In this document: positions 23,074 through 42,200 of the stretch, piece by piece | Numbering within the stretch: the first letter of the stretch is position 1 | Layout of the letters: each line of letters opens with the position of its first letter | Origin: Closterium sp. Naga37s-1 | Lineage: Eukaryota; Streptophyta; Zygnematophyceae; Desmidiales; Closteriaceae | Reading direction: 5' to 3' | Assembly: GCA_947471745.1 (NCBI GenBank) | Contig: CANJKZ010000114.1 | Coordinates: forward strand, 124,001 to 188,000 | Length of the DNA stretch: 64,000 nucleotides | Translations under genes and position numbers: made by a program | Notes under the pieces: generated by a model | Told to the model about the DNA's origin: nothing | The model's database searches: none | Seen by the model: the letters and a program-made list of their open reading frames with translations, nothing else

Positions 23074-24180
23074 TTTCGCATAAAACTCCAAACGATGGGG
23101 CGCTACTCCTAGAATATGTACAACATCACATTCAAAGGCGACGGAAAAAGAGACTAATAGTGCATTCCTAGGCTCACGGATTCCAGCTCCCTTTTTCTTC
23201 ACAAGCAATCTACTAGTTACTACTTGAGTCGCACGACAAGTGCTGGAATAACGAACAGCTAGACCGAAAGAACGGTTTAGCCGCTATTTCCTAACTCCTG
23301 TCTGAACTGAATACAAATGTACACACAAGTCAACTGGAGGTGACTACTGTTCCGGTCAAACTGGAGGTGACTAGACAGGCTGCCAGAAGCCATGATCCAT
23401 CCATCCATCTAGCACCACTTGAGAGATGGGGGAAAGGTGTGAGGCTGGTTGGTGGTGGTGCTTGCTGGGCTGGTGGTGCCTGGCAATTGCCTCGAGCTCA
23501 TCGCGGCTCTGGCACTGCTACGTAGATATTGGTTTAATTGGGTGGAAACGGTTTGGATGGGATGCAACGGGAAAATGGGCAGGTAATCTATTGTCAGCTC
23601 GGGTGCGGCTGAATGGTGTGGTGTGGTGGAAGGGCGGATGAGCCAGTGCGGTGTTGGCTGCTGCTGCTCATTTCTGTGGCTGAGATTTGCGCGCTGCGCA
23701 AGATGCTCTTCTGCTATGACTGGTTCAAATCTGACGGCAAACGCTGGATGTTGGCACGCGGACGGACTGAGACGCTGTGGCTTGGGACTTAGCTGACGTC
23801 ACCGTAACCAGTGATGTGGGGCCTTCCCCTCACATTATTGGCTACGCGAATCGGTTCCAGGCCAGGTGGGGCGGGCCGGGGACCCAAGCCGCGTGTGAGA
23901 CATGCGGAAGAGAGGAGCCTTGCACTTTCCAGCTCAGATCTATCTTGGGAAACGTAGAGCTTCGGTAAGCCAGCAGAGCAGACCAAATGTGAATGAAATA
24001 GAACAGAACAACGAATCTACACTACGATACTCAGCTACTAACCAACTAGTTGCTACTACATTAGTTGTGAGCAAACAAGCAAGCAGTCAACCTAATGTCA
24101 AACACATCTCACAACTACCCAAAGTCAATACCGTACGTCACATCACATGCCTTTCAAAAACACGAAAGGCGGTTCCAATA
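23074..24180. other. Intergenic region upstream of the SPX-MFS gene
   Basis: About 1.1 kb between the SPX-MFS start codon and the stop of the polyGln gene. It should contain the SPX-MFS promoter. A 15-bp direct repeat around GTCAAACTGGAGGTGACTA words near 23330-23375 is the only pattern noticed; no gene is supported. Confidence 0.55.
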
Positions 24181-31051
<6,871 letters not shown>

Positions 31052-32904
31052 TGTGCCACGATTTGCGCTAGGGGAAGAAAGCAGAAAATAAAACGGTTTC
31101 GAAAAATAGCAGCGCACAAGACAAGAAATAAAGCTTCGCGTTGGCTGACCGAAAGCTAGTGAATCGTCCTGTTGCCAAGGAAAATAAACTCAGGTGACGG
31201 AGGTGCTGGTTTCTGTTCTGTTGAACACTAGCGGCCAAGCAAGGTGAGGGCAAAGAAAGGAACACTAGCAAACGTTGGGCGAGGAAAGTGGTCAGCGACC
31301 AACAGCCATGGATGTTGCCGCGAGGAAGTGCCTCTCGAAAACACCAAACTCGAAACTCGAAAACTTGAAACTTCAAATCGCAAATGGCAGGTTCGTTGGC
31401 TCTAGCCCACCAGTACTGCTCGAAACAAATCCAGGGTTTCGTCCATGGGCACGTAGGTCTGAACCTCCGAATGAACCAGAACACTAGTGCGCTGCTCGAC
31501 GATACCTTCGCTTCAGCCAAGATATGTGTGCTTCTACAATTTTATGGTCTGCCCGATTGGATATCGACGTGGAAGGTCTTGCGGGCAGCGCTGCACAGCA
31601 GGCTGGTTGGCCGCGCATGGTCCAGCGTGGCATACAGACCACTGCGCTGACCATTGGTGGAGGGGGCCAGCGAAACCCTATTTGTTATCCGGGCAGCACT
31701 CACAATATTTGTTCCTCTGCAGTCATTGATGAAACCCTAGCTCCTTCATCCTTCTCCAGCTTTCCTCCTCCAGAGGCACGGACTGTATAATGAGGTTGAC
31801 TACACCTCCCGTTGGGTATGCTTCTAGGTGTGATTGAAATCTTTTGCATCAACTGTTTCATCGCAGCAATTCCATTCCAACGTGCTTCTGTCCTGATCGG
31901 CATGCTTCTTTTTGCCAGTCTAGAGTGACCACCAGCCCAGATCGCAAACAAAAGACCCTCGCAATTCACCCACTCAGCTAGGTGACTCGCAGAACTTTCA
32001 GAACAAGGAACCCGGTGTTCGCAGAATGGGGTCAATCGAGTTTTAGGTAATTGTTGCCGCTTTCCACTCATTCACTGTGTTTCAAAGGAGGCGTGGACGT
32101 CACTTCTGTTGTGGAGCCGTGCAGCGAAAAAATGCATCGAAAGTGTGAGATATATGAAGGCTAAATTGTTTTTCCCCAACAAGACAATAGATCGTGGAGT
32201 GTATGGACAAAGTTCCCAGCCAGCTATAGAGGTATCAGCAAGCATTTCGAACAAAAGAAAGGGTGGAAAACTACCTGAAACACAACGACCCATTTGTGGA
32301 GACTACTTGTACACCTTGACATCGCACACAAGCATTTGGCTCGTTTACATGTTAGTGCTGGAGGGCCGACCCAGCTCTCAGTAGCACGAACTGCACCTAA
32401 GTTTCCCGTATGTTAGGTGTGTGATAATACTGAATGGTCTAGTAGAGACATCCCCCACAGTTGTGAACATGGGATGGGAGCCGAGCCGAGCCGATACGAA
32501 GTGTGACAATACGAATACGGCTTTGTTTGGTAGTGGTCCCAAACATGAACAGTTGAACAGCTTGTTTGTGTTGTGTACAAGCACAAATCCGGTTTGAACA
32601 TCGAGGCATGTCATTCAGGGTTCGTGTAGCGCGGTGCAGTACATTATATCAAGGTCGAAAGCGGTTTTGCAAACAAGTATGACCTGCCCCCAGCCCGCAA
32701 CAACACAGTTTGAGTGACTTCCATTCAGTTCAATAGTTCCTAATCCTAGGTTAATTTCCATCGACGTGTGTATCTCTAGAAGCCTCGGTTAGTCTTGGGA
32801 GGTGAAGGAGCTCCGATTTAACGTGGTGCCGGTATCCCACAAGGTCCTCCGATTTGTATCTATTCACATTCGCGTACTATCGCCGGGTTGACATTCATTT
32901 CACA
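31052..32904. other. Divergent intergenic region
   Basis: About 1.85 kb separates the start codons of the polyGln gene (minus) and the armadillo gene (plus), so both promoters should lie here. Short open frames on both strands look random. No repeat, RNA gene or transposon end was recognised. Confidence 0.6.
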
Positions 32905-34530
32905 ATGAGTAACCTTTCCTTACCGCCAGCTCAGATCGCTGCTCAGCTTCGGCGGGAGCACGATCACCCGCAACAGCAACAGCAGCAGGAGCAGGAGCGA
33001 TTGGTCAGCACCAATCACGTGTCAGCACCCGACGGCACAACTAACGGCGACGGCAACGATGCCGGCTCGTATGGTGTCCCCTCGCCGGCCAACAGAGCAG
33101 CAGTCTCACGACAAACTTTTCAAGCTGCCGTTTCCCCGCATTCTGGTTCACCGGGAACCGCTTCAGGAGTGTCTGTGTACAGTCGTGAGCTGAAGGTGGT
33201 ACCCGGGGGAGTTTCCGGCATGACAATCGAGGCCGCGGGGACCGAGCTGTCCGGTCAAATCATGCACAATCGGACGGCGTCAGGTCAATTAGCCGTTGCG
33301 CCTCCGTCGTCGCCGCTTGGCCTCCCGGGGTCAAAATCACGTCCGTCAGTGCACTCATCTGCGATGCCCTCCCCTGTCAGTCGATCGGGGGGTAAAGCCG
33401 CCGGTCCCCCTCCCCCTCCCCCTGCCGTATTCCACAAAGCCCTGAAAGACTTGAGGGCGATGTCGGACCTTCCACGTCAGCTTGCTGCAGCGCGTGCTCT
33501 TCGCGAAATTGCACGCGACTTCGAGGGGAGCCGCCCGGCCATGGTGGAGGCAGGAGCCGTTTCCGCGTTGCTTCCGCTTTTGGGAACTGGTGAAACCTCG
33601 CCAGGTCAGCAACAGGAAGGTTGTGGTGGGGGAAGTTCAGGAAGGGTGGCCGGGGAAGATGGATCGACAGAAGCAGCAGCAGCAGCAGCAGCAGCAGCAG
33701 GCGTAGGTTCGGGCGAAGTGTCTAGAGCTGCAGTAATGGAGGAAGCGGTAACTGCGTTACTGAATTTGTCCATCCATCCAAAATCTCGCACACTCATGCC
33801 CTTTTTGGGGGTTCTTCCACATCTAATCCGTGTGGCTGGGAGTGCGGACAGTATGAGTGCACGGGAAACTGCTGCTGCTACACTGTTTAGCTTATCAGCT
33901 GAAGACGAGAATAAGGTGATGATGATCGACGAGGGTGCTGTACCGCCGCTGCTGGATCTTTTAAACGAGTCAGCTTGTAGTGAGCAGGGAAGACGGGACG
34001 CCTGCAAAGCGCTGTTCAACCTCTCCATGCTGAACTCAAAGCGGCAGCAGTTGATAGAAGCAGGTGCTGTGCCTTCCCTTCTGGGTCTGCTATCTGAACC
34101 TGCATCGGCCCTTGCAGAGAAAGCTGTGGCCGCTCTTTCAAACCTCTCATCTGAAGCCGATGGCAGGGCTGCTATTATGGGGGATGAAGATGATGGCCTG
34201 GGGGCTCTGGTGGAGGTTCTGGAGACAGGTACACCAAGGGGGAGGGAGTTTGCAGTTGCGGCTTTATGGCAGATTGCAAGCAACAATGAGGAGCACAGGA
34301 GGTTGATCCTTGGAGAGGCGCTGCTGCCTTCGGTTAATGGTCTACTACAGACTGGCACTCCTAGAGCTAAAGAGAAGGTGAGCTTGTGTTTTCATTACTC
34401 GGTCTGTGTGTCTTGGTAGACTGCAAATAACTGTTGCGGTTTCCTTTTCAGAATCGCTTTCACTCAGTTGTGGTTTGATGTGTGTTTTTTCCAGGCGAAA
34501 TTGCTCTTGGCCAATCTCCGTGGAATATGA
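32905..34530 (+). CDS. Armadillo-repeat protein, PUB-like ARM region without U-box
   Basis: Two exons, 32905-34377 and 34495-34530, encode 502 residues. The junction is GAGAAG/GTGAGC to CCAG/GCGAAA and gives the ending AKLLLANLRGI, which resembles the terminal ARM helix of plant U-box E3 ligases. Residues 1-190 are Gln-, Ser- and Pro-rich and look disordered. From about residue 190 a run of ARM repeats is visible: EEAVTALLNLSIHP, ARETAAATLFSLSAEDENK, MIDEGAVPPLLDLL, GRRDACKALFNLSML, IEAGAVPSLLGLLSEP, LAEKAVAALSNLSSEADGR and FAVAALWQIASNNEEHR. This spacing is that of plant PUB-ARM proteins, but no U-box is present, so it is probably a protein-interaction scaffold. A polyGly/polyAla loop (about 33600-33710) interrupts the repeats. 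The MSNLSL start is chosen; an upstream in-frame ATG exists at 32854. Confidence 0.85.
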
Positions 34531-34811
34531 TGTGGATGTCGTATTTATAGTATCATCAGCAGTGTTATACAACGTTTTTCCGTCCAATTAAGACTGCAGT
34601 ACATAATCAATATAAACAAATGAATGGACTTTCGACTACAGATAATGCATCTTTCAAGCCCTCGGCACCTATCTGAGACGGTCATATCCAACACGCTTTT
34701 ATGGTGTGGTCTGAAGCCAAGCTCCAGAGACCGTATAGTATCTGTACAAGCTCAGGCCACGCCGTCACAGGGCATCATGTGAGCATGGCCTTCGTTGAGC
34801 TGCTTGAAATA

Positions 34812-35450
34812 TCAGATGAAAATTGGCGAGTTCATGGTGGACTTCCGGCGGGACGGCCGGCGACGAGGGCTGGACGGCATGAGGTCGTTCCAAATGTCGT
34901 CCCACTCGTCCTTGCGCTGAGTTTTTCTACGTGTTGGTGTATTGCGAGAAGGCTCCGCTGGAGATTTCGAGACCATCGAGACAGACGCTCTCCGTTTCTC
35001 ACAACGCTTAAGAGCCAGCTGTAAAAGGCAAAGGCAGGAGCACGGGTTCACACGTTAGAACCAAGCTCACGGCTAGTAAGGAAAAGCTCATGCTAGAGAT
35101 GACATGATTTGTCAACTACTGACCTCGTATGCTGAGTGGACTTCGAGGAACTTGGAGGTAGTATCTTCAGCGGGATTGGCATCAGGATGGTAAGTTCGTG
35201 CGAGCTGCCTGTAAGCTCTGCGAATGTCATCAGCACCAGCACTGGACGGAATCCCTAGAACGCTGAAACAATCTGAGCCAGTTCTCCGTTCAGGAGTGGC
35301 TGCTAGTCTCGCTGTGACTGGCGATCGTAAGTGTCCGTGAGATAGCCTGGGAGCTGAAGCATTGTCTGTCCGTGGAAGGGCTGATATTCTAAAGAGGCAC
35401 GGAGACACGTCTCGCTGATGAATTGTCAGAACCCCCTGTGAGTGAACCAT
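34812..35450 (-). CDS. Small DnaJ-domain (type III J) protein, plastid J11-like
   Basis: Exon 1 (35124-35450) and exon 2 (34812-35018) give 177 residues. Residues 61-109 form a J-domain: CFSVLGIPSSAGADDIRRAY, then the HPD triad at 88-90, then FLEVHSAYE. The HPD stimulates Hsp70 ATPase. The arginine/serine-rich 60-residue leader lacking acidic runs fits a transit peptide, and the overall size fits small plastid J-proteins of the J11 type; plastid location is inferred. After the splice site the sequence (ALKRCEKRRAS) departs from the usual SDPEKR helix IV, so the end of the J-domain is degenerate. The tail is basic. An alternative upstream start at 35609 would add 53 residues. Convergent with the ARM gene, 281 bp apart. 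Confidence 0.8.
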
Positions 35451-37484
35451 GGTGGACGAGAGCGACAGTCTTACAAGAAGCAACTCTAGTACACTGGCTC
35501 CGTAAGCAGTCTCGATGGGCAAGGAAGGAAATATGTTGGAGATTTTCTTTTGAGTAGAAAGCACAACTGAGTAGGTTGAGAGCAGGATGAAACTACAAAT
35601 ATGCAGCAAAGCCAGAAGATATACTCCTCCACCGACGACTGCGGAACCCTAAAGCGGCTGTAAAGCGAGAGGAAAAGTCGGGATTCAAGGAGCGGAGGAT
35701 CAGGTTACGGAAAGTCAGCTGAACCCAACCTGACCTGACGGCGTACACATGATGCCCAACCAGTGCACGCGAATTTGCCCTGCACCGGATGGAAACGCTG
35801 CACCCGAGGTCTTTTCCCCAGCCTGTTGCACCCACGATACAAGCGCGTCGCGTGGTTATGGACCAATAGTAACGAACAGACCGAAGTCAAACTGAAGAGA
35901 CTGAAGTCAAAATGTCAACGGATAAGGTTACAGATACTTAATATAAGCACCTGCGAATCCTTTTTAGCTAGCTGCGAATTGACGAAACTTATGCGAAATG
36001 CACGATCCAGCTTATACGCCCCCTTCACAAGGCAACCGGGAGGGGCTCAAACAGGCATCAATTGTACCGTGCCGTGCTGTGCAACTCCCTCACTGCTCGT
36101 GCGGTGATCAGGAGCATCAGGTGGGGGCCTGAAAGGAGGAGCAAGCTCGGCGAGGACTGGTGGACGAGCCTGGTTCAGGATTCAGGGAGATAGGGAAGAG
36201 ATGAGGCCGAGACTGGATGATCAGCTGGTGCGGGGAACGATCAGTGGGTGCAGGGAATGATCCGTGGGTGCAGAGGAGGGCAGTACGGTGAAGTCTGGTG
36301 GAGGCGAGAGGCGCGACGGGAAACTCGAGGGCTCGAGGGGTCCATATGTGCGCCTCGAGCCAGCACAACCAAAGGGGCCCCGAAGGGGGATGGTGCGGTG
36401 ACACCTGCTGCCCCCCAGCATTGCTGCACTGGTTTCGGCAACATTGGGCCTTGGATTCATCCGAGAATTCTGGCTTCATTTCCTTGCGGGAATTGCGGCA
36501 GGATTATCGCGACAAAAGTGGAAGCCGCTAAACGACGAATGGAAGCATGACGTGGGTCGCGAAACTGAGCCTCCGTTTCATCTCTCTGCTGGCATCACAG
36601 ACTTCTGTGCTGCTGACTCGTGAGTGGCTTGAAGTTGGAGCACAGGGGGCATCCCCGATATGCTGACGCTGGCGCAGATGTGGGCCAGCACAGAGCTGGT
36701 CAAACAGGATTGGTGACTGGCGTGGAGGAATGGAACTTCTGCGGTTCCTGCTCATCTCAGGGTTCCGCGAAGGAAAGAACCTACGGCGGGAAGTATTTCG
36801 CGCCTACCACCCGGGGTAGGGGGGTGTGCTGAGAGCACGACATCCGCAAAGTAAGTGAACGCGGCTCACCACTACAGGGTAGCTGAGGGTCCTCCAAAAA
36901 CGCGTACACGGGCTGGTGTGACCACTGAAATTGCGGCGCAGATTTAGGAGCCCTTCGTATCAGAGACAGGTGTTGACTGAACGTCATGTCTTCAATAAGA
37001 GCAAGCCCAGGTAGAAGACAAATGTTTCATAATAATAATCTTGGAGCTCACCTAAAAACAAATAAAAAGTAGGACTAACACCAGAAAATAAATATGAGCA
37101 TATTTGAAGTCTTATTTAAAGAGGTTTTGCATCTAGCTATATTTATTTTGGAATTCGTGTTTAAACGGTTTCCAAGTGTACCGGTATGCATATCAACTTA
37201 TGAGTATTTATTTGTCATTGTTGAATATAAAGTTGTATGTGAGATGTGGCTCTTCAACTGTAAGTCAACTCTTATACGTATATACATCACTACATAGCCA
37301 TATACAAGGGTCTTACAAAACGATTCTCGTGCACTGCAGTCGCACAAACAAATATTGGTTTTTAAAGTAGAAAGAGCACACAAAACCACATGGTCGAGGA
37401 TCACAACTTATCTAGATTCTACGTCAGACTCGTCAAGCGGCATGCGCCATATATGAAAACCATGCGTCGGACTCGTCGGCTGGG
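35451..37484. other. Intergenic region before the minisatellite
   Basis: About 2 kb. Open frames at 36117-36550 on both strands are Pro/Arg-rich and recall nothing. A short direct repeat of GGGTGCAG words occurs at 36237-36275. 37030-37400 is AT-rich. No gene is supported. Confidence 0.55.
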
Positions 37485-38868
37485 TTGCAGATGTCGATGC
37501 ACAACCAACATACGCGCTTTGCATGTGTAGGTGCACAACCAACCGTGGGGGCTTTGCATATGTAGGTGCACAACCAATAGATGGGCACTTTGCAGATATA
37601 GATGCACAACTAATAGATGGGGGCTTTGCATATGTAGGTGCAAAACCAATAGATGGGGGCTTTGCAGATGTACATGCACAACCAACACATGGGGGATCTG
37701 CAGACGTAGATGTATGCAGCACAACCAAAAGATGGGGGCCTTACATACCTAGATCTACGCGGCACAACCAACAGATGGGGGCTTCGCATACGTAGATGTA
37801 CGTGACACAACTAAGAGATGGGGGCTTCTCAGATGTCGATGTATGCGACACAACCAACAGATGGGGGCTTCTCAGATGTAGATGTAGGCGGCACAACCAA
37901 AAGATGGGGGCTTCTCATAAGTAGATGTATGCGGCACAACCAACAAATGGGGGCTTCTCGGAAGTAGATCTACGCGACACAACCGTCCGATAGGGGCTTC
38001 TCGGAAGTAGATGTACGCGACACAACCACCGGATGGGGGCTTCTCGAAAGTAGATGTACGAGACACAACCACCGGATGGGGGCTTCTCCGATGTAGATGT
38101 AGGCGACACAACCAACGGATGGGGGCTTCTCATAAGTAGATGTATGCGACACAACCAACGGATGGGGACTTCTCAGAAGTAGATGTACGCAGCACAACCA
38201 ACATATGGGGGCTTCTCATAAGTAGATGTATGCAGCAGAACCAACAGATGGGGGCTTCTTAGTAGTAGATGGACGCAGCAGAACCAACAGGTGGGGGCTT
38301 CTCAGTAGTAGATGTACGCAACACAACCAAGAGATGGGGGCTTCTCAGTAGTAGATGTACGCAGCACAACCAACGGATGGGGGCTTTTCAGAAGTAGATG
38401 CACGCGACACAACCAACGGATGGGGGCTTCTCAGAAGTAGATGCACGCGACTCAACCAACGGATGGGGGCTTCTCAGAAGTAGATGCACGCGACTCAACC
38501 AACGAATGGGGGCTTCTCAGAAGTAGATGCACGCGACACAACCAACGGACGGGGGCTTCTCAGAAGTAGATGCACGCGACACAACCAACAGATGGGGGCT
38601 TCTCATAAGTAGATGTACGCAGCACAACCAACGGGTGGGGGCTTCTCAGTAGTAGATGTACGCAGCATAACCAACAGATGGGGGCTTCTCAGTAGTAGAC
38701 ATATGTGACACAACCAACGGATGGGGGCTTCTCGGTAGATGTACGTGGCACAACCAACAGATATGGGCTTTGCAGACGCAGATTTACGCGACACAACAAA
38801 CAGACGGGGGCTTCTCAGACGTACCGTAGATGTACGCGAAACAACCAACATATGGGGGCTTCTCATAT
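37485..38868. repeat. 43-bp minisatellite, about 32 units
   Basis: Head-to-tail units built from ACACAACCAAC, GATGGGGGCTT and a variable GATGTA(C/G)GCG segment recur every 43 bp or so. Units up to about 37760 carry CTTTGCA(G/T)ATGTAG; later ones carry CTTCTCAGAAGTAGATG, so the array has two sub-families. Since 43 is not a multiple of three, all three frames of the minus strand stay open over three units and produce spurious repeat peptides. Confidence 0.95.
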
Positions 38869-38879
38869 GATGGAGAGGC

Positions 38880-39015
38880 TGTTAGAATCCTAGACAGAAC
38901 GAGAATGTTTGACTAGCAGCAGAATGAGAGTACAAGTATGACAAACCTAAAGTTCTGTACCCCCTAGAGGCTAACCCACAATAGCCTACACAAATATAAC
39001 ACACAATGTTTGACA
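38880..39015 (-). repeat. Copia-1 3' LTR
   Basis: 136 bp. Adjacent polypurine tract at 39016-39025 in gene sense. Identical to the other LTR apart from a 9-bp insertion near 38896 and a 2-bp deletion near 39002. Confidence 0.95.
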
Positions 39016-39241
39016 CACCCCCATAGGCTAAGTGGGGGAGAACAAGGGGTCACAGGACCAGTCAAAGCAAAGCAAAACAAGCTCAGGGTGGATCTCAAGG
39101 ATACCACACAAATTCCGAGCACAAGCAAGTGGTCACAAGACCAGTACACATGCAGTTTGATAATAGAACAAGAGGTACAGTGATCTCAACCTAGCAAGTG
39201 CAAGCATGCAGGTATATATAGAGATCACAGTACAAGCAGAG

Positions 39242-42200
39242 TCAAGAAGTGAGCAAGTGAGGGAGAGTAGGCACAAGGCCTAGAACAGTACAGAAACGCT
39301 GATGGTCACAAGGCTGAAGCGCCTTGGTGAACACGTCAGCAGTGTTGGCCCGAGTGGCCACGTACGAGAGACGAAGCTGACCACGCTGCTGCAGCTCTCG
39401 AGCAAGGAAGTAGCGCAGAGCGATGTGCTTCGTTCTGTGCTCCAGTCTGTGCTCCTGACACAAGGCAATGGCTGCCTTGTTGTCGACGTACAGCACTGGA
39501 GGAGAACGAGGCCGCTCTCCCAGGTCGGTCAGCAGGTAGGTGAGCCAGCGAAGCTCCTGGGCAGCCATGGCTGTGGCGTAGATCTCAGCCTCACAACTGG
39601 AGCTGAGAACAGAGGAAGAGCGTGTAGAACGCCAAGAAACTGAGCCAGAGCCAAGGCTGAAGGAGTAACCCTGAGACGACCGCTGAGTAGCCTGGTCGTC
39701 AGCCCAAGAAGCGTCTGAGTGTCCAGTGAGGACAACATCGCGCCGTCCTCCAAGCACAAGCCCCATGCCCGATGTACTGCACAAGTAGCGCAACACCCTC
39801 TTAGCAGCATCCATGTGCTCCTTCCGGTGACGGCCAGGAGCGACATAGCGTGCTAGGATGCTAAGAGGGTAGGCTAGGTCAGGTCGAGTGCAGGTCATCA
39901 GGTACATGAGGCAGCCCACAAGCTCTGGATACGGGCCACTCGGCTCTACGGACTCATCCGAAGGCAGAGCTGAGAGCGAGTGACCGGTAGGCAGAGGAGT
40001 GGGCTGAGGCGAGGAGTACGTGAAGCGGAAGCGCTGAAGGACCTGCTGCACCATGTGTGACTGAGTCAAGGTGATGGTGCGCTGTGCTCTGTCCCGGGTG
40101 ATCCGCAAGCCAAGATAGCTTGTCAGTTCACCCAGGTCTGTGCACGTGTGTCTCTTCTGCAGCTCCGACTTCACGTGGGCGAGTGCCTCAGTGTCAGCAG
40201 TAGCAAAGACCAAGTCGTCTACGTACACGAGAACGTAGAACGGCGGCAGAGTGGTGTCGGTGCGTAGGAACAGCGACGGGTCAGCAGTAGAAGGAGCAAA
40301 CCCAAGAGCCGCAAGAGTAGTCCTCAATGTGTCGTGCCACTCACGGGGTGCCTGGCGGAGACCGTAGACTGGCCGCCGGAGGCTCCACTGGGTACCAGGA
40401 GGGAACGACCCAGTGAAGCCAGGTGGGCGGCGCAGCCAGATCTCCTCGTGCAAGGTGCCCTGTAGGAACGCAGTGCTGAAGTCAAGGCAGTGGAGCTCGT
40501 AGTCACGCTGAGCAGCGACGTGCAGCAGAACCCGAAGAGTGGTCATCTTCGGGGTCGGGGAGAAGGTCTGGAAGAAGTCAACTCCCTCTCGCTGACTGAA
40601 GCCTCGTGCAACGTAACGCGCCTTGAAGACAGGCGGAGAACCCGGCGGCCGCTTCACCCTGAAAATCCACATGCCACTGACGATGTTCGCCCCAGGTGGG
40701 GGAACCTCGTCGACGTAGGTGCCTGTGGACTTCCAGGAAGCCATCTCTGCGTCCATGGCTGTCTGCCACTGAGAGGAGTAGAGACCCTCCATCGCCTCTG
40801 CGTAGGAGCGTGGGGTCGGGATGTCTGGTGCATCCGGGTCTCCCTCAGGGGCAATCAGCATGGACACGAGATGAGGTAAAGCAGCAGCAAAGCACTCAAA
40901 CTCCTCCTGTCTGTCCTCAAGGACGTCCGTGCCAAGAGCACACTCACCCCCGACGGACGGAGGACAGACAGACTCAGACTCAGCAACAAGGCTAGCGGCG
41001 TAGTCTAGACGACAGGCGGCAGCAAAGTCAACAAGCTCAGCGACTAGAGCAGACGCAGCAGAGGACTCAAAGGTAGGGTCAGTGACAACAGTGGCAAGGA
41101 GACGTGCGACAGTAGGACTGGCAGCACGAGTAAGGTCTGACGGCGGGTCGGCAACGTCAGGAAGAGAGGACGCAGGAGGAGACGGCAGAGGGACGCGCTG
41201 TGGAGCAGTGGAAGGACGCAGGGTCATATAGTGAGTGCCAAGGACAGGAGGAGGACGCTCACGTGGAGCACGACGACCAGTGCGGGCAGTGCGGACAGGC
41301 GACTCTGGACGAGACGCAGAAGACGCAGGACTAGACTCAGGCGACGGATGACGAGACTCAGGCTCACGACGCTCCGTAAGACTACCCGACGGCGCAGTAT
41401 AAGGAGAAGGAGCAGGCAGCGGAGAGGCAGACTGTAACTGTGACTGCGACTGGACAGACGGTGGACTCAGTAGGGGAGGAGAGGGACCAGTAGAGGGCGG
41501 GAGACCAAGAACCTGCTGAAGGAGCGGAACGTAGTACGGCCGCGACCGCTCAGCACCTCCAGCTCCAACCCCCTCAGCAGGCCCAGTCCCAGCAGCTCCA
41601 GAACCTCCAGTACTAGCACCTCCAGGACGAGCGGCTCCAGCAGCTCCAGCAGCACCAGCAGCGCCAGCACCAGCAGCACCTCCAGCAACGTCAGTAGCAC
41701 CAGTACCTCCAGCAGCACCAGCACCAGCAGCACCTCCAGTAGCGCCAGCAGCACCGCCAGCAGCAGCAGCACCTCCAGCAGCTCCAGTAGCTCCAGCACC
41801 AGCAGCACCTCCAGCAGCGTCAGCAGCACCAGCACCTCCAGCAGCACCAGCACCTCCAGTACGAGTACCTCCAGTAGCTCCAGCAGTACCAGCAGCTCCA
41901 GCACCAGCAGCACCTCCAGCAGCGCCAGCAGCACCGCTAGCAGCAGCAGCACCTCCAGCAGCTCCAGCAGCACCGCCAGCAGCAGCAGCATCACCAGCAG
42001 CCCCAGCACCAGGGTCCACGACGCGAGGAGCGCCACTCCGGAGACTGCAGTGCCGAGCGTACCACTCTCGGAGCTGCTGGGGAGAGGGCAGCGCCCGCCT
42101 AGGAGGGGAAGCACTAGCACTAGCTCCAGCAGCGCTCCTAGCTCCAGAAGCACCTCTCCTGAGGCTGCAGTACTGTAAGTACCACTCACGCAGCTGCTCT

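Noticed and set aside
37485..38868. CRISPR-like array
   Set aside because: Units are contiguous with no unique spacers, and the setting is a eukaryotic genome.
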